A stretch of 40,903 nucleotides of DNA from Arcobacteraceae bacterium (lineage in GTDB: Bacteria > Campylobacterota > Campylobacteria > Campylobacterales > Arcobacteraceae). Below the pieces are notes generated by a model. It saw only the letters and a program-made list of their open reading frames with translations. It was not told the origin of the DNA and made no database searches. The DNA lies in contig JAGLOP010000018.1 in NCBI GenBank assembly GCA_023138835.1, positions 1-40,903 of the forward strand. The letters run 5' to 3'. Below, piece by piece: positions 8,292 to 17,552 of this stretch. Position 1 is the first letter of the stretch, and every line of letters starts with the position of its first letter. A program made the position numbers and the translations under genes.

Positions 8292-10253
8292 TTAATTATC
8301 CTCTATTATTTTATCTAATTCATTTATTAATGCTATAGCATCTTCAAGCTCTTTTTTATACAAAGGTGTTTCCCAATCATTATGTGATTGTGGATTAAGA
8401 ATTCTATTTTTTATACCATTTATATCATGAAAACTATCTTCATTAATTATATTTTGTATAGATTTTACTGCATTTGTAACAACTTCTGCAAATAATAAAC
8501 ACTTTTCTTCCCTTATATCTGGATTAGTTATTTTTTGACAATTATCAAAAGCACTTAAAGCTCCAATTAATTTAGGAAAGCATTCTTCAAGTTTTCTATA
8601 ATTGTCTTTAATTTTTGCAGTATCTATAGCTCCATCTAGTGTTCTCAAGCCTAAGTATTCATGTATCTGTTTTTCAACTTCTTTTCTTAAAAAATTTGAA
8701 GATATTGCATACTCTCTTTTTTCAAAATATTCTATTGCTTTATCATGATATCCTTCATTAGCTTTTTCATTCAAATAAGGCTTTTCAATAACTTCTTCAT
8801 TATCAACAAATAATTCAAAAAAATTCCAATTATCAATATCTTGATATTCAATCTTATATTTTGCTAATTCATAAAAAGCTTTATCATGAGTAAATATCAT
8901 AATTTGATATTCATTGTCAAAATATCTTCCACTTCTATCAAGTAAAAGTTTTAATATTCTATCTCTATTACTCATATCTAAACTTATAAGTAAATCATCT
9001 AATACAAGTATTGGTATATCAGGTTTCTTCTGTAAAACTGATGATAAGTATATAGCTATATTAAGTGCAGATAGTTTTGCTTCATTTAATTTTTGCCAAT
9101 GTTCTTTTAATTCAATTCCAGAAAGAAGTATTTTAAAATCTATATTTCTAATATCCTCTTCAAATATATAATTTATATCAAAATTGATAAAAGGTTTTTC
9201 TCTAACTTGTTCTATTTCAATATTGACTTCTAAAAAATTTAAAGTAGCATTTACATTATCTTTCAATTTATCAAATAATTTAAAAAGTTTATTATTTATA
9301 TACTCAGCTTTAGTTAAACATTCTGTGTATTCATCTACAATTGAAGTTGCATCATTAAAATATTCTATAAATTTATCTAACTCTTCACTCTCTTGAATTT
9401 CTTCCTTATTGGCAATAGTAATTCTATGCTTTTGCTCATATTCAAAATATCTATCATTTTCTAAGGTATAATCTAAAATACCATTAACGATAACTCCAAA
9501 TTTTTCAAAAAGCTTATCAGTATTTTTATCTCTTAGTTTTGTAGATAATTTAAGAAATATATCTAATCTATTAATAGAGTCAAATAACTTATCTTTATAT
9601 AACTCTGGTAAATAATAAACAGTTTGAATAGCAAAGTCTGTTGATTTTTTTTCATCAATATTTTCAGTTTCTTCAAGTTCATAAAGAAAATTATTTTTAA
9701 ATTCATAAACTTTTTTTTCTAAATCTTCAAAACTATCTATTAATGATGAATATACATTTAATATTTCATCTTCTAGGATTTTAAAACTCTTTTCGAATTC
9801 AAAAAACTCATTTGACAATTCATCATAGAAAAGTGTTAAAGCTATATTTTTAAGCTCTAAATATGTAAGTTCTTTTTGAAACATTTTATTTAAATTATAT
9901 ACATCTTGGTAAGTTAAAAATAGTTTTGATTTAGCAACTCTTTCTATACTTTGTTTTAAAGAATCATCATTTAAACCATTTTTATCAAAGGTTATAATTT
10001 TATCATCACTAAATGTTAAATTTATTTTTGGTTCATCAGTAGTATTTGAAAATATATTTTTATTATCTTTTAGATTTCTTTTTGATTTAGATTCATTTTC
10101 ATAATAAAAGAAAAAGTCTTTTAAAGCATTGTATAAAGATGTCTTACCACTTCCATTTTCACCATATAGTAAAATGTTTTTATTATCAAATTTAAATGAT
10201 TGATTTTCTTTAAAGAATCTATAATTTTCTATAGTGATATTATCTATTTTCAC
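8292..10253 (-). CDS. SMC/RecF-like ABC ATPase of a helicase-methylase-ATPase defence cassette
   Basis: This 653-residue ATPase has a Walker A motif GENGSGKTSL at residues 31-40. A long helical middle region follows, which may form a coiled-coil insertion. An ABC signature-like segment NEAKLSALNIAIYLS lies near 386-400, and a Walker B with D-loop (ILVLDDLLISLDMSNRD) near 411-427. FTHDKAFYEL follows, with the switch His. This is the layout of RecF/SMC-type ATPases that sense or handle DNA. The last 150 residues are helical, ending in a NPQSHNDWETPLY segment that I cannot assign. The start is GTG at 10253, overlapping the methylase stop as TAGTG, so the two are translationally coupled. It is the third gene of the cassette; surE follows after 8 bases. 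Anti-phage function is inferred from context. Confidence 0.88.
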   Translation of the reverse strand: MKIDNITIENYRFFKENQSFKFDNKNILLYGENGSGKTSLYNALKDFFFYYENESKSKRNLKDNKNIFSNTTDEPKINLTFSDDKIITFDKNGLNDDSLKQSIERVAKSKLFLTYQDVYNLNKMFQKELTYLELKNIALTLFYDELSNEFFEFEKSFKILEDEILNVYSSLIDSFEDLEKKVYEFKNNFLYELEETENIDEKKSTDFAIQTVYYLPELYKDKLFDSINRLDIFLKLSTKLRDKNTDKLFEKFGVIVNGILDYTLENDRYFEYEQKHRITIANKEEIQESEELDKFIEYFNDATSIVDEYTECLTKAEYINNKLFKLFDKLKDNVNATLNFLEVNIEIEQVREKPFINFDINYIFEEDIRNIDFKILLSGIELKEHWQKLNEAKLSALNIAIYLSSVLQKKPDIPILVLDDLLISLDMSNRDRILKLLLDRSGRYFDNEYQIMIFTHDKAFYELAKYKIEYQDIDNWNFFELFVDNEEVIEKPYLNEKANEGYHDKAIEYFEKREYAISSNFLRKEVEKQIHEYLGLRTLDGAIDTAKIKDNYRKLEECFPKLIGALSAFDNCQKITNPDIREEKCLLFAEVVTNAVKSIQNIINEDSFHDINGIKNRILNPQSHNDWETPLYKKELEDAIALINELDKIIEDN

Positions 10254-13200
10254 TATTTACCTTCAATTATTTTAACCAAATTAAGAGTATCTATAAAACT
10301 AACACTATATGAAACTTTATGATTTTTATCACTTAGTTTTTTATAAATATTTTCAATAGTTTCATAATTTCCATTAGACTCAACTAGTTCATCTTCTAAA
10401 ATATTTAAAATAGCAAATCCATTTTCTTTAAGTTCAGTTTCAAAGTATAATTCATAAACAGCTATATCAACAACTCTTTCAAAAAATTCACTTATATATT
10501 CAGGTTTTTTATTTTCTTTTAAATAAATAATATAATCAACCAATATTTCAAGCATATTTGTATCTTCAATATTCTTTATAGGAATGTTTAAAATAGGTTC
10601 TTTATCTACTTGATAATTATCCCCTTGCATTTTCCCTTTATATTTAAGCCAAAAAGCTGTAAGTTTTGAGTTTAAAAGTGCTGTTAAATATTTTAAACTT
10701 ATTCTTTTTGATTTTATTATATAAAATGCCTGATTTACATAACTATCAAAAGGAACATAACTAAAAAGTGGTTTTCCAACACATTTTCTTAAGGATAGTA
10801 TTTTTTCATCTTTAAAAAAATACTCATTTCTTGTTCTATGGATACCATAGGGTTTATTATCAGTTGTTATAACTTTTTGGAATCTATCTAAATGTTTTTT
10901 TAAATTTGGATATGGTTGCATTTTATATTCATTTTTAAAACTGCTATCCGTATATATAACCCAGTAATTATTGTTTGTATTTGCACTATATCTTTTTACT
11001 TCATTTGAAGTATATAGGGGCTTAATAAGGTTTAACTCTTCACTTGAAAAATCTAATTTATCTTTTTCTTCTGTGGTTAAATTAAAAATACCCTCATTTA
11101 ACTCATAACCTTCTCCTAAAATTTCAAGTGATTTTTTATTAATAGTTTCTTGCTGAACTTGAATACCATTTGTAATCTCTTTATCTTTATCTAAATTAAA
11201 ATTACGATTATTTTCAATATTATCAAGGACTTCTGAAATATGTGATTCTAAAAATGTTATATTTTGATTTATAAGTTCATTTGAATTTACACTTGACTTA
11301 AAAATTGAGAATTTACTACTCTCTTTTTTATCTAAAAATGATACTAATTCCATTTTATTTATATTTTTATTTACTACTTTTGAATAGTTACATTGATATG
11401 TTTCATTATCTTTTGTTTTTTGTGTAATTAATACCATAGTTTGAACACCAGCAGTATCAAATACTTTATAATCACCAAAATCTATAAACTCTTTTATTTT
11501 TGTATTTTGTAAAATTTTATTTCTAAATTTAGATGCTCCAGAGTTACTTATCCAGTTATTTGTAGCTATATACGATAGTATTCCATCATCTTTTAATAAG
11601 TCTATCCCTTTACAAGCAAATAAATACCAAATATCCATTTTACCTTGATAACATTCTAAGTCATAAGTTCTTTCAAATGCCAATTTACTTGTATATTCTT
11701 TGATATATGGTGGATTACCAATTATTACATCAAATCCACCAGCTTTTAAAACTTCACCAAAATATAATTTATAAAAAAACACATCTTTAGTCGGTCTTTG
11801 TTTTACTTTTTTAATAAGGCTGATATTATCTTGGCACTCTTGTATTATTCTTGTATTTTTTTGATTAAAATTAAAAATATTAGCATTTTTTAATTGACTT
11901 TGCATCTTATCATTAAAAGATTGAAGTTTTACATCTAGAACTTCATCTATGATATTATTTATCTCATCATTAATCTTTTCTTTTTTACTTTCATTCCACT
12001 CTCGATAATACTCATGAAGTTTATCTTGTAAAACATCAAGCTTATAATCATCTCCAAATAGTCCTTGATCTTGTTTATCATCAAATGGATCAAAACCATT
12101 TATAGTTTCAATCAAACTATTCCCCACCATGATTTTATAAAATAAATTTGGTAAAGGAGTAGGGGTTTCTTCATCTACAACAATACTTAGCCAAAATCTA
12201 AGCTTTGCAATCTCTACAGCACTTTGCTCAATATCTATACCATAAATACAATTTTCTATAATCTCTTTTTTTAAATCAACTAATTTTTTATCATCACCTA
12301 ACTGTCTTCTAAGTTCTACTATCTCATGCAATACACCCATAGGAAATGCACCACTACCAATTGCAGGGTCTAATACTTTTATATTTTTTAACTGATGAAG
12401 TAATATATCTTTTAGTTTTGTTTGTTCAACTCTTGAGTTATTGAGTAACTTATTTATTGTAGTATTATAATAATCTTTACCATTTAAAAATTCTTTTAAG
12501 CTTTTATTTGCTATATTATCTATACAGAAAAAGTTACGAAACGTGGAAAGTCCTTTTTGGATAACTGCCTGCCGCGGAAGTTTTGCTCCTTGATGGAGGG
12601 ATTCTGTATGGAGGGAACAGCAGTCCTCCCGTAGCTTTTTTACCTCACAAAACACTTCTTCATTAAAGATAAAATTTTCACTTGTTATTTCACTTAATGA
12701 CTTATTAAATTTCTTTTGTTTTCTTAATATCTCTTTATATCGTATTTGAAATACAGTTGTAAGTTCCAAATCACCCCAAACATTTGGTAAAAATGCAAGG
12801 GTAAAATACCGTTCATCAATTTTAATATATTTTAAAATAGTGGGATATTGATAACTTTTTTTATCCTTTTTTATCTCTTTATTTGAGCCAAAACATATAT
12901 CAATAACTTCATAATTTTTATCTAAAATTTTATGCCATATTATTGAAGTAATTTCTAAATGTCCATTACTTTTGTTATTTTTAACTCTAACTCCAGCACT
13001 ATTTAATAAATAACCTTTTATTTTAGCAACTATATAAAAATCAATTACTAAATGTTTATATGGATATACCAAGCTAGATTCTTCAAAATAATTCTCTAAT
13101 TTTAAAAATTTAACAGGATGTTTTTTATAAAAATCTAAAATATCATCATCACCCAGTTTTGTTTTTTCTAAAAATTCATCTAAATTAAAAAGATAGTTAT

Positions 13201-14338
13201 ATTTATCAGCCTTTTCATACAAATAATATTCTATTGATTTCCTACTCATATGATGTACTATCTCTCGTGGCGTATAAAAAGCACCTTTTTCTTTTCTATC
13301 TTCAAGAAGTGATTCAAATACCTTACCCAGTATTTCAGGATCAATAGCTACTTCACTGTCATTTGGACTATCTTCTATAATCGTAAAGTTATATTTATCA
13401 AATGTTTCAAATATCTCTTTAAATATATCATTTTCTATAATTATTTCTAACTTATCAAACTCATCTTCACTAAATAATCCACCATTTAAGAATGGTATTC
13501 TACAATTTAAAGTAGGAAATAAATCATTATCTTCTCTTCTATCTTTATTTAAAGCTTTAAAAAATATTGATTTTAATATTTCATGATAAAAATCATTATA
13601 ATCTTTATATTTTTTATTAAAACATTTGGTTAAAAAGTTTTTATCTCCATTTTGCCAGTTCTCATCACTGTTTAACCAACCTTTTTTTTCTATAAAATAT
13701 AAAAATACAATCCGTCCTAAAAGTTTTTTTGTAAATAAATTTATATTATTTTGTGTTTGAAATTGAGCAATATATGGTTTTAGATAATCAGATATTTTAT
13801 AATATAACTTTTTATACTCATCAAAAAACTCTTTTGATATTTTCTCTACACTAAATGCTTCTTCTAGTAAATCTATAGTTTTGGGGTATCTTAAATCTTT
13901 TAGTTGATTATATGCTGTATTTATAGCTATATCTTCACCTAAAATATAAGTATATCTTTTGAGACTTGTTACTTGCTGTTTATCATTTTCATTATAGCTA
14001 AATCTTACAAAAGAAAGTCTCCAAACATTTGGTTTATTAGGATTTACAAATACTGCTATAGCTCCATCAAGTAGCTCATCATCAATTTTTCTTTTTAAAA
14101 TACTATTTAGTGAAACACGATTATTTTCTATATCTTTATTGGTTTGAAATTCATAAAAGCCTATTTGTTTATCATCATCTAATTCACAACTTCCAAAAAA
14201 TTTATATCTTAATATATCCTCTTGTTCAGGCTCATCATAATGTATAATATTTTCTTCAAAACCATAGAATTTTGTAAAGATAAATTCTACAAAACTATTT
14301 TTATCATAACTTGATTTTAAAAACTTCCTAATATCCAA
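10253..14338 (-). CDS. Very large N6-adenine-type DNA methyltransferase (Eco57I/type IIG-like) with an in-frame insertion
   Basis: The 1361-residue protein belongs to the family in which a methyltransferase core is flanked by large extra domains, as in Eco57I-like and PglX-like enzymes. Visible motifs are GAFYTPREIVHHM (about 351-363), motif I VLDPAIGSGAFPMGV (about 655-668) for S-adenosylmethionine, and motif IV NPPY (about 872-875) for the flipped adenine. A C-terminal target-recognition region includes LLNSKLTAFWLKYKG. The N-terminal domain might be nuclease-like, but I cannot confirm a catalytic triad. The start is TTG at 14338, with AAGGA 6-7 bases upstream and 16 bases after the helicase stop. 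Residues about 567-604 come from a GC-rich insertion with inverted ends that keeps the frame. It is expected to modify host DNA for self/non-self discrimination. Confidence 0.9.
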   Translation of the reverse strand: MDIRKFLKSSYDKNSFVEFIFTKFYGFEENIIHYDEPEQEDILRYKFFGSCELDDDKQIGFYEFQTNKDIENNRVSLNSILKRKIDDELLDGAIAVFVNPNKPNVWRLSFVRFSYNENDKQQVTSLKRYTYILGEDIAINTAYNQLKDLRYPKTIDLLEEAFSVEKISKEFFDEYKKLYYKISDYLKPYIAQFQTQNNINLFTKKLLGRIVFLYFIEKKGWLNSDENWQNGDKNFLTKCFNKKYKDYNDFYHEILKSIFFKALNKDRREDNDLFPTLNCRIPFLNGGLFSEDEFDKLEIIIENDIFKEIFETFDKYNFTIIEDSPNDSEVAIDPEILGKVFESLLEDRKEKGAFYTPREIVHHMSRKSIEYYLYEKADKYNYLFNLDEFLEKTKLGDDDILDFYKKHPVKFLKLENYFEESSLVYPYKHLVIDFYIVAKIKGYLLNSAGVRVKNNKSNGHLEITSIIWHKILDKNYEVIDICFGSNKEIKKDKKSYQYPTILKYIKIDERYFTLAFLPNVWGDLELTTVFQIRYKEILRKQKKFNKSLSEITSENFIFNEEVFCEVKKLREDCCSLHTESLHQGAKLPRQAVIQKGLSTFRNFFCIDNIANKSLKEFLNGKDYYNTTINKLLNNSRVEQTKLKDILLHQLKNIKVLDPAIGSGAFPMGVLHEIVELRRQLGDDKKLVDLKKEIIENCIYGIDIEQSAVEIAKLRFWLSIVVDEETPTPLPNLFYKIMVGNSLIETINGFDPFDDKQDQGLFGDDYKLDVLQDKLHEYYREWNESKKEKINDEINNIIDEVLDVKLQSFNDKMQSQLKNANIFNFNQKNTRIIQECQDNISLIKKVKQRPTKDVFFYKLYFGEVLKAGGFDVIIGNPPYIKEYTSKLAFERTYDLECYQGKMDIWYLFACKGIDLLKDDGILSYIATNNWISNSGASKFRNKILQNTKIKEFIDFGDYKVFDTAGVQTMVLITQKTKDNETYQCNYSKVVNKNINKMELVSFLDKKESSKFSIFKSSVNSNELINQNITFLESHISEVLDNIENNRNFNLDKDKEITNGIQVQQETINKKSLEILGEGYELNEGIFNLTTEEKDKLDFSSEELNLIKPLYTSNEVKRYSANTNNNYWVIYTDSSFKNEYKMQPYPNLKKHLDRFQKVITTDNKPYGIHRTRNEYFFKDEKILSLRKCVGKPLFSYVPFDSYVNQAFYIIKSKRISLKYLTALLNSKLTAFWLKYKGKMQGDNYQVDKEPILNIPIKNIEDTNMLEILVDYIIYLKENKKPEYISEFFERVVDIAVYELYFETELKENGFAILNILEDELVESNGNYETIENIYKKLSDKNHKVSYSVSFIDTLNLVKIIEGK
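12528..12640. repeat. In-frame GC-rich palindrome-bounded insertion inside the methyltransferase gene
   Basis: The left end AAAAAGTTACG (12528-12538) is repeated inverted at the right end CGTAGCTTTTT (12630-12640), with 10 of 11 bases matching. The 91 bases between them are about half G+C by hand count, inside a gene that looks roughly one-quarter G+C. Internal features are two direct copies of ATGGAGGGA 15 bases apart (start to start) and a GGAGG/CCTCC hairpin. The element reads through without a stop and adds a segment around SLHTESLHQGAKLPRQ. This is the pattern of an inserted palindromic or MITE-like element tolerated in frame. Confidence 0.65.
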
Positions 14339-14354
14339 CTTTTATCCTTAATTC

Positions 14355-17300
14355 TTAAACAAATGTTTCACTTAATATTATATCTATATTTGATTTGTTT
14401 TGTTTTTTATCATTTAATTGAGGTACAACTAAACTAAACTCTTCTTGTAGCTCTTTTAATTCATCAACTTTTCGCATATGTGATAAATCTTTTTTAGATA
14501 TTTTTATTATCTCTTTACTTAAATTTTGTATTTTACCATCTTCTAAAGATTTTTTAAAAATTTCAAATATATCTTTTTCAATAATCTTCTTATCTTTCCA
14601 AGATATTAAAAGCTTTATAGCTTGTCTATCATTTTTATGCGTTACTTTAATATTTGTAGTTTGCGTTACTATACCTAATAATTCATTTTTATAAAATTCC
14701 ATAGCACTTAATACATGCTCATAATGATAATCTTTAATTGGTAAAATAGCTTTTTCTTTACTATTTGTTTGTAAGGAAATAGCCATTTTTATAAAACTAA
14801 TCGCTTCACAAGACTCATCACATACTTTATAATAGTTTTTACTTTTATCATTTTTTACAAAGACATATGAAATATCTTTTTCATCTTTTATATCTCTTTG
14901 AACTCTTACTTTTTTAGGTAATTTGACAAGAGAATTAAACTTTGTAGGATATGCTTTTTTATACTCCCTTATCTCTTCTAAGAATTTAAGCTCCTCATCT
15001 GGCTTTTCTATATCTTCTTCATATAAAGATACAGATCCTACTTTCTCATCTTTTGAGTATATTTGACTATCCTCTCCAACTGTATGATGAAAAGTTTGTA
15101 ACTTTATAAATGCTTTTTTGGAAAGTTCAATTAACTTTTCACTTTGTGCAGTTGGTTTAAAGTTATAAATATATATCTCATTATGTTTAGTACCAATCCT
15201 ATTTATCCTACCAATTCTTTGCATAAGTCTTGTAGAATTCCAAGGTATATCATAGTTATAGATGATATTACTTCTATGCATATTCACACCTTCACTAAGT
15301 GTATCAGTAGATATAATTACATTAAAATCATCTTTTTGAATTGTATAGTTTGCATCAAAATTTTCTCTAATAGTATCTTTTAGCTTATCTCTATTTTCAC
15401 CATGAACTGTTAAAACTTTTTTATAATCTTTTAACTGCTGTTCAAGATAAAGTGCAGTTTGTTTTGACTCTGTAAATACTACAATTTTATCATCTCTGTG
15501 AGTATCAAGTATATTTTTGAATTCATTTAATTTTGGGTCATATTCAACATTTTCCCACAATGATACTAAAGTATCTAAAATAATATAATCACTTCTCAAC
15601 TGCTCTAAATAATCTTTGTTAAAATCATTTATTTCAAATGATTTTAACTTACCACTTTCAAGATACTCTAAAATTCTACTATCAAAATCATCTTCATCTT
15701 TTTGTATTAAATCATAAAGATTAAAGTGCTTAGATGGGATATGAACAATCCCATCTTCAAACATACCAATCAACATTGATAAATTTCTTTTTTGTTTATT
15801 GATAGTTGATTTAAAAGCTGTAAATGAACTTTCAAGTCGTTTTATTAACATAGTTTGCATCAATTTTGCAAGTGCTTCTGAACTTAACTCTAAAAATCCT
15901 TCTTGAATATCTCCATATTTTTCTTTACCTTTAGGAGTTAAATTTGCCAACAACTTATATCTATGGTACTGCAAACCAATCTTATCATCAGTAAGTAGTG
16001 TAATAGTTTTTTCAAATATTTGAACTAAATTATCATCAAGTTTATATTCAACTTCTTTTACTGGATTAATATGCGGTATATTTAATCCTTGTTCCTCAAT
16101 ATCTTGAGAATATGTAGGATTAGTTTGTATATCAGTTCTTGTCCTTCTAACCATCACTTCTCTTAAAATATTATCTCTTACTTTTTGGGATAATATTTTA
16201 AGTTCATAAAGTTCATTTTCTGTAAGCATTAATTTATCATCTTTTTTACCAATAATTTCTTTATATCTTTTATCAATATCAGCAAAAAAAGTTTCAAGAT
16301 TTGGATGTGAATCTATTGTTGACCTTCTTTTATCTTGAAATAAATATAATTGATTTGCTATATCTTGAGGTTTATTATTTAAAGGTGTTGCTGATACTAA
16401 AATAATCTTTTTTTTATATTTTAAGTCTTCTTTACAAATTCTCTCAAGCTCTTTATATCTTGCGGTTGAGAAATTTTTAAATTTATGAGATTCATCTATA
16501 ATTACAATTTCATATTTTTTAGTATCTTTTATCTTTTCTAATGCACCATAAGATTTAAATTCAAAATTTTTATAATTACCAATTTGAAATTTTTCAAATG
16601 TTTCTATCCATTCATTTTGAATAGATGGAGGTGCTATAATAAGTATTTGTCCTTTTATCTCAAAACATAATCTTTTAACAATCATAGCAGTTGTAATTGT
16701 TTTACCAAGTCCAACTACATCTGAAAGAAAAAAACCATTATGTTTTTTTATTTTAGATAAACCTTCATTTACTGCATCTATCTGATAAGCCAACTTCATA
16801 AAGCCTTGTGGTAAATCTGAAGCAACTGAGGGGTCATAATCTATCCTATTTTCAAAATGTTCTATTAAAAATTTTAAATATAATTCAAAAGGAGTTATCT
16901 CTTTTAAGTAACTATTTTGTTTAATAGTATCCACATCATTTTGTGTGATTTCAATAGATTTATTCCATAAGTTATTAAATTCATTTAATGCGAATGTTAT
17001 ATCATCGCTATCTTTTAATTCTACATTAAATTCATAATTATTTGATAATCCATTTTCTGTTAAATTTGAACTTCCAGTTATAACTGAACCCTTTTGTTCT
17101 ATAGTATTATCATGTTTAACAATCTCTTTTTCTCTGAAAATATATATTTTAGAATGTATATTTTTATCTTGTGATATTCTTATTTCTAATCTATTTTGTG
17201 CAATCATTTTTATAAACTGATTTACACTCTCATCAATATTTTGTGAATAGTCTTCATTTTCCAAAATATCTTTTTGTGTATCACAAAACTCTTGACTAAA

Positions 17301-17552
17301 CTTTTCATAATCAAGAAGGTTTAATACCTTGCCTCTGTCTTTAGCTTCTTGAGTAATTTTATCAACATTGATACCTACAAGTATTCTAGCTTTTCCAACA
17401 TTATCAAGTAAGGCAGATATTTTTTTAAAACCGCTAATTCTAAAATAACCAACTAAAAATTCTAAATCTTTAATATTATAATGTATAAGTATATCTTTTA
17501 ATCTATTTTCTAATGTATTTGTACCTTGATTTGTAAAAAATTTTGAACTCAT
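14355..17552 (-). CDS. PLD-nuclease / SNF2-type helicase of the defence cassette
   Basis: The 1065-residue protein joins an N-terminal phospholipase-D-like domain to a superfamily 2 helicase. The PLD part has HSKIYIF (His133, Lys135) and GSSN (160-163), one half of an HKD-type site that usually works as a dimer. The helicase has Walker A DVVGLGKT (278-285), DESH (353-356), SATPLNN (387-393), FTESKQTALYL, and motif VI MQRIGRINRIG (about 780-789). This is the SNF2/HepA-like order. The start ATG at 17552 overlaps the dnaE stop as ATGA, and the methylase follows after 16 bases. By gene order this would be the helicase of an Hma-type system; related PLD and SNF2 parts occur in DISARM. Defence is inferred, while helicase identity is clear. 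Confidence 0.92.
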   Translation of the reverse strand: MSSKFFTNQGTNTLENRLKDILIHYNIKDLEFLVGYFRISGFKKISALLDNVGKARILVGINVDKITQEAKDRGKVLNLLDYEKFSQEFCDTQKDILENEDYSQNIDESVNQFIKMIAQNRLEIRISQDKNIHSKIYIFREKEIVKHDNTIEQKGSVITGSSNLTENGLSNNYEFNVELKDSDDITFALNEFNNLWNKSIEITQNDVDTIKQNSYLKEITPFELYLKFLIEHFENRIDYDPSVASDLPQGFMKLAYQIDAVNEGLSKIKKHNGFFLSDVVGLGKTITTAMIVKRLCFEIKGQILIIAPPSIQNEWIETFEKFQIGNYKNFEFKSYGALEKIKDTKKYEIVIIDESHKFKNFSTARYKELERICKEDLKYKKKIILVSATPLNNKPQDIANQLYLFQDKRRSTIDSHPNLETFFADIDKRYKEIIGKKDDKLMLTENELYELKILSQKVRDNILREVMVRRTRTDIQTNPTYSQDIEEQGLNIPHINPVKEVEYKLDDNLVQIFEKTITLLTDDKIGLQYHRYKLLANLTPKGKEKYGDIQEGFLELSSEALAKLMQTMLIKRLESSFTAFKSTINKQKRNLSMLIGMFEDGIVHIPSKHFNLYDLIQKDEDDFDSRILEYLESGKLKSFEINDFNKDYLEQLRSDYIILDTLVSLWENVEYDPKLNEFKNILDTHRDDKIVVFTESKQTALYLEQQLKDYKKVLTVHGENRDKLKDTIRENFDANYTIQKDDFNVIISTDTLSEGVNMHRSNIIYNYDIPWNSTRLMQRIGRINRIGTKHNEIYIYNFKPTAQSEKLIELSKKAFIKLQTFHHTVGEDSQIYSKDEKVGSVSLYEEDIEKPDEELKFLEEIREYKKAYPTKFNSLVKLPKKVRVQRDIKDEKDISYVFVKNDKSKNYYKVCDESCEAISFIKMAISLQTNSKEKAILPIKDYHYEHVLSAMEFYKNELLGIVTQTTNIKVTHKNDRQAIKLLISWKDKKIIEKDIFEIFKKSLEDGKIQNLSKEIIKISKKDLSHMRKVDELKELQEEFSLVVPQLNDKKQNKSNIDIILSETFV

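Noticed and set aside
12528-12640. Intein or frameshift as explanation of the odd methyltransferase segment
   Set aside because: It is far too short for an intein and lacks splicing motifs. The frame is intact on both sides, and the inverted ends favour an inserted element.
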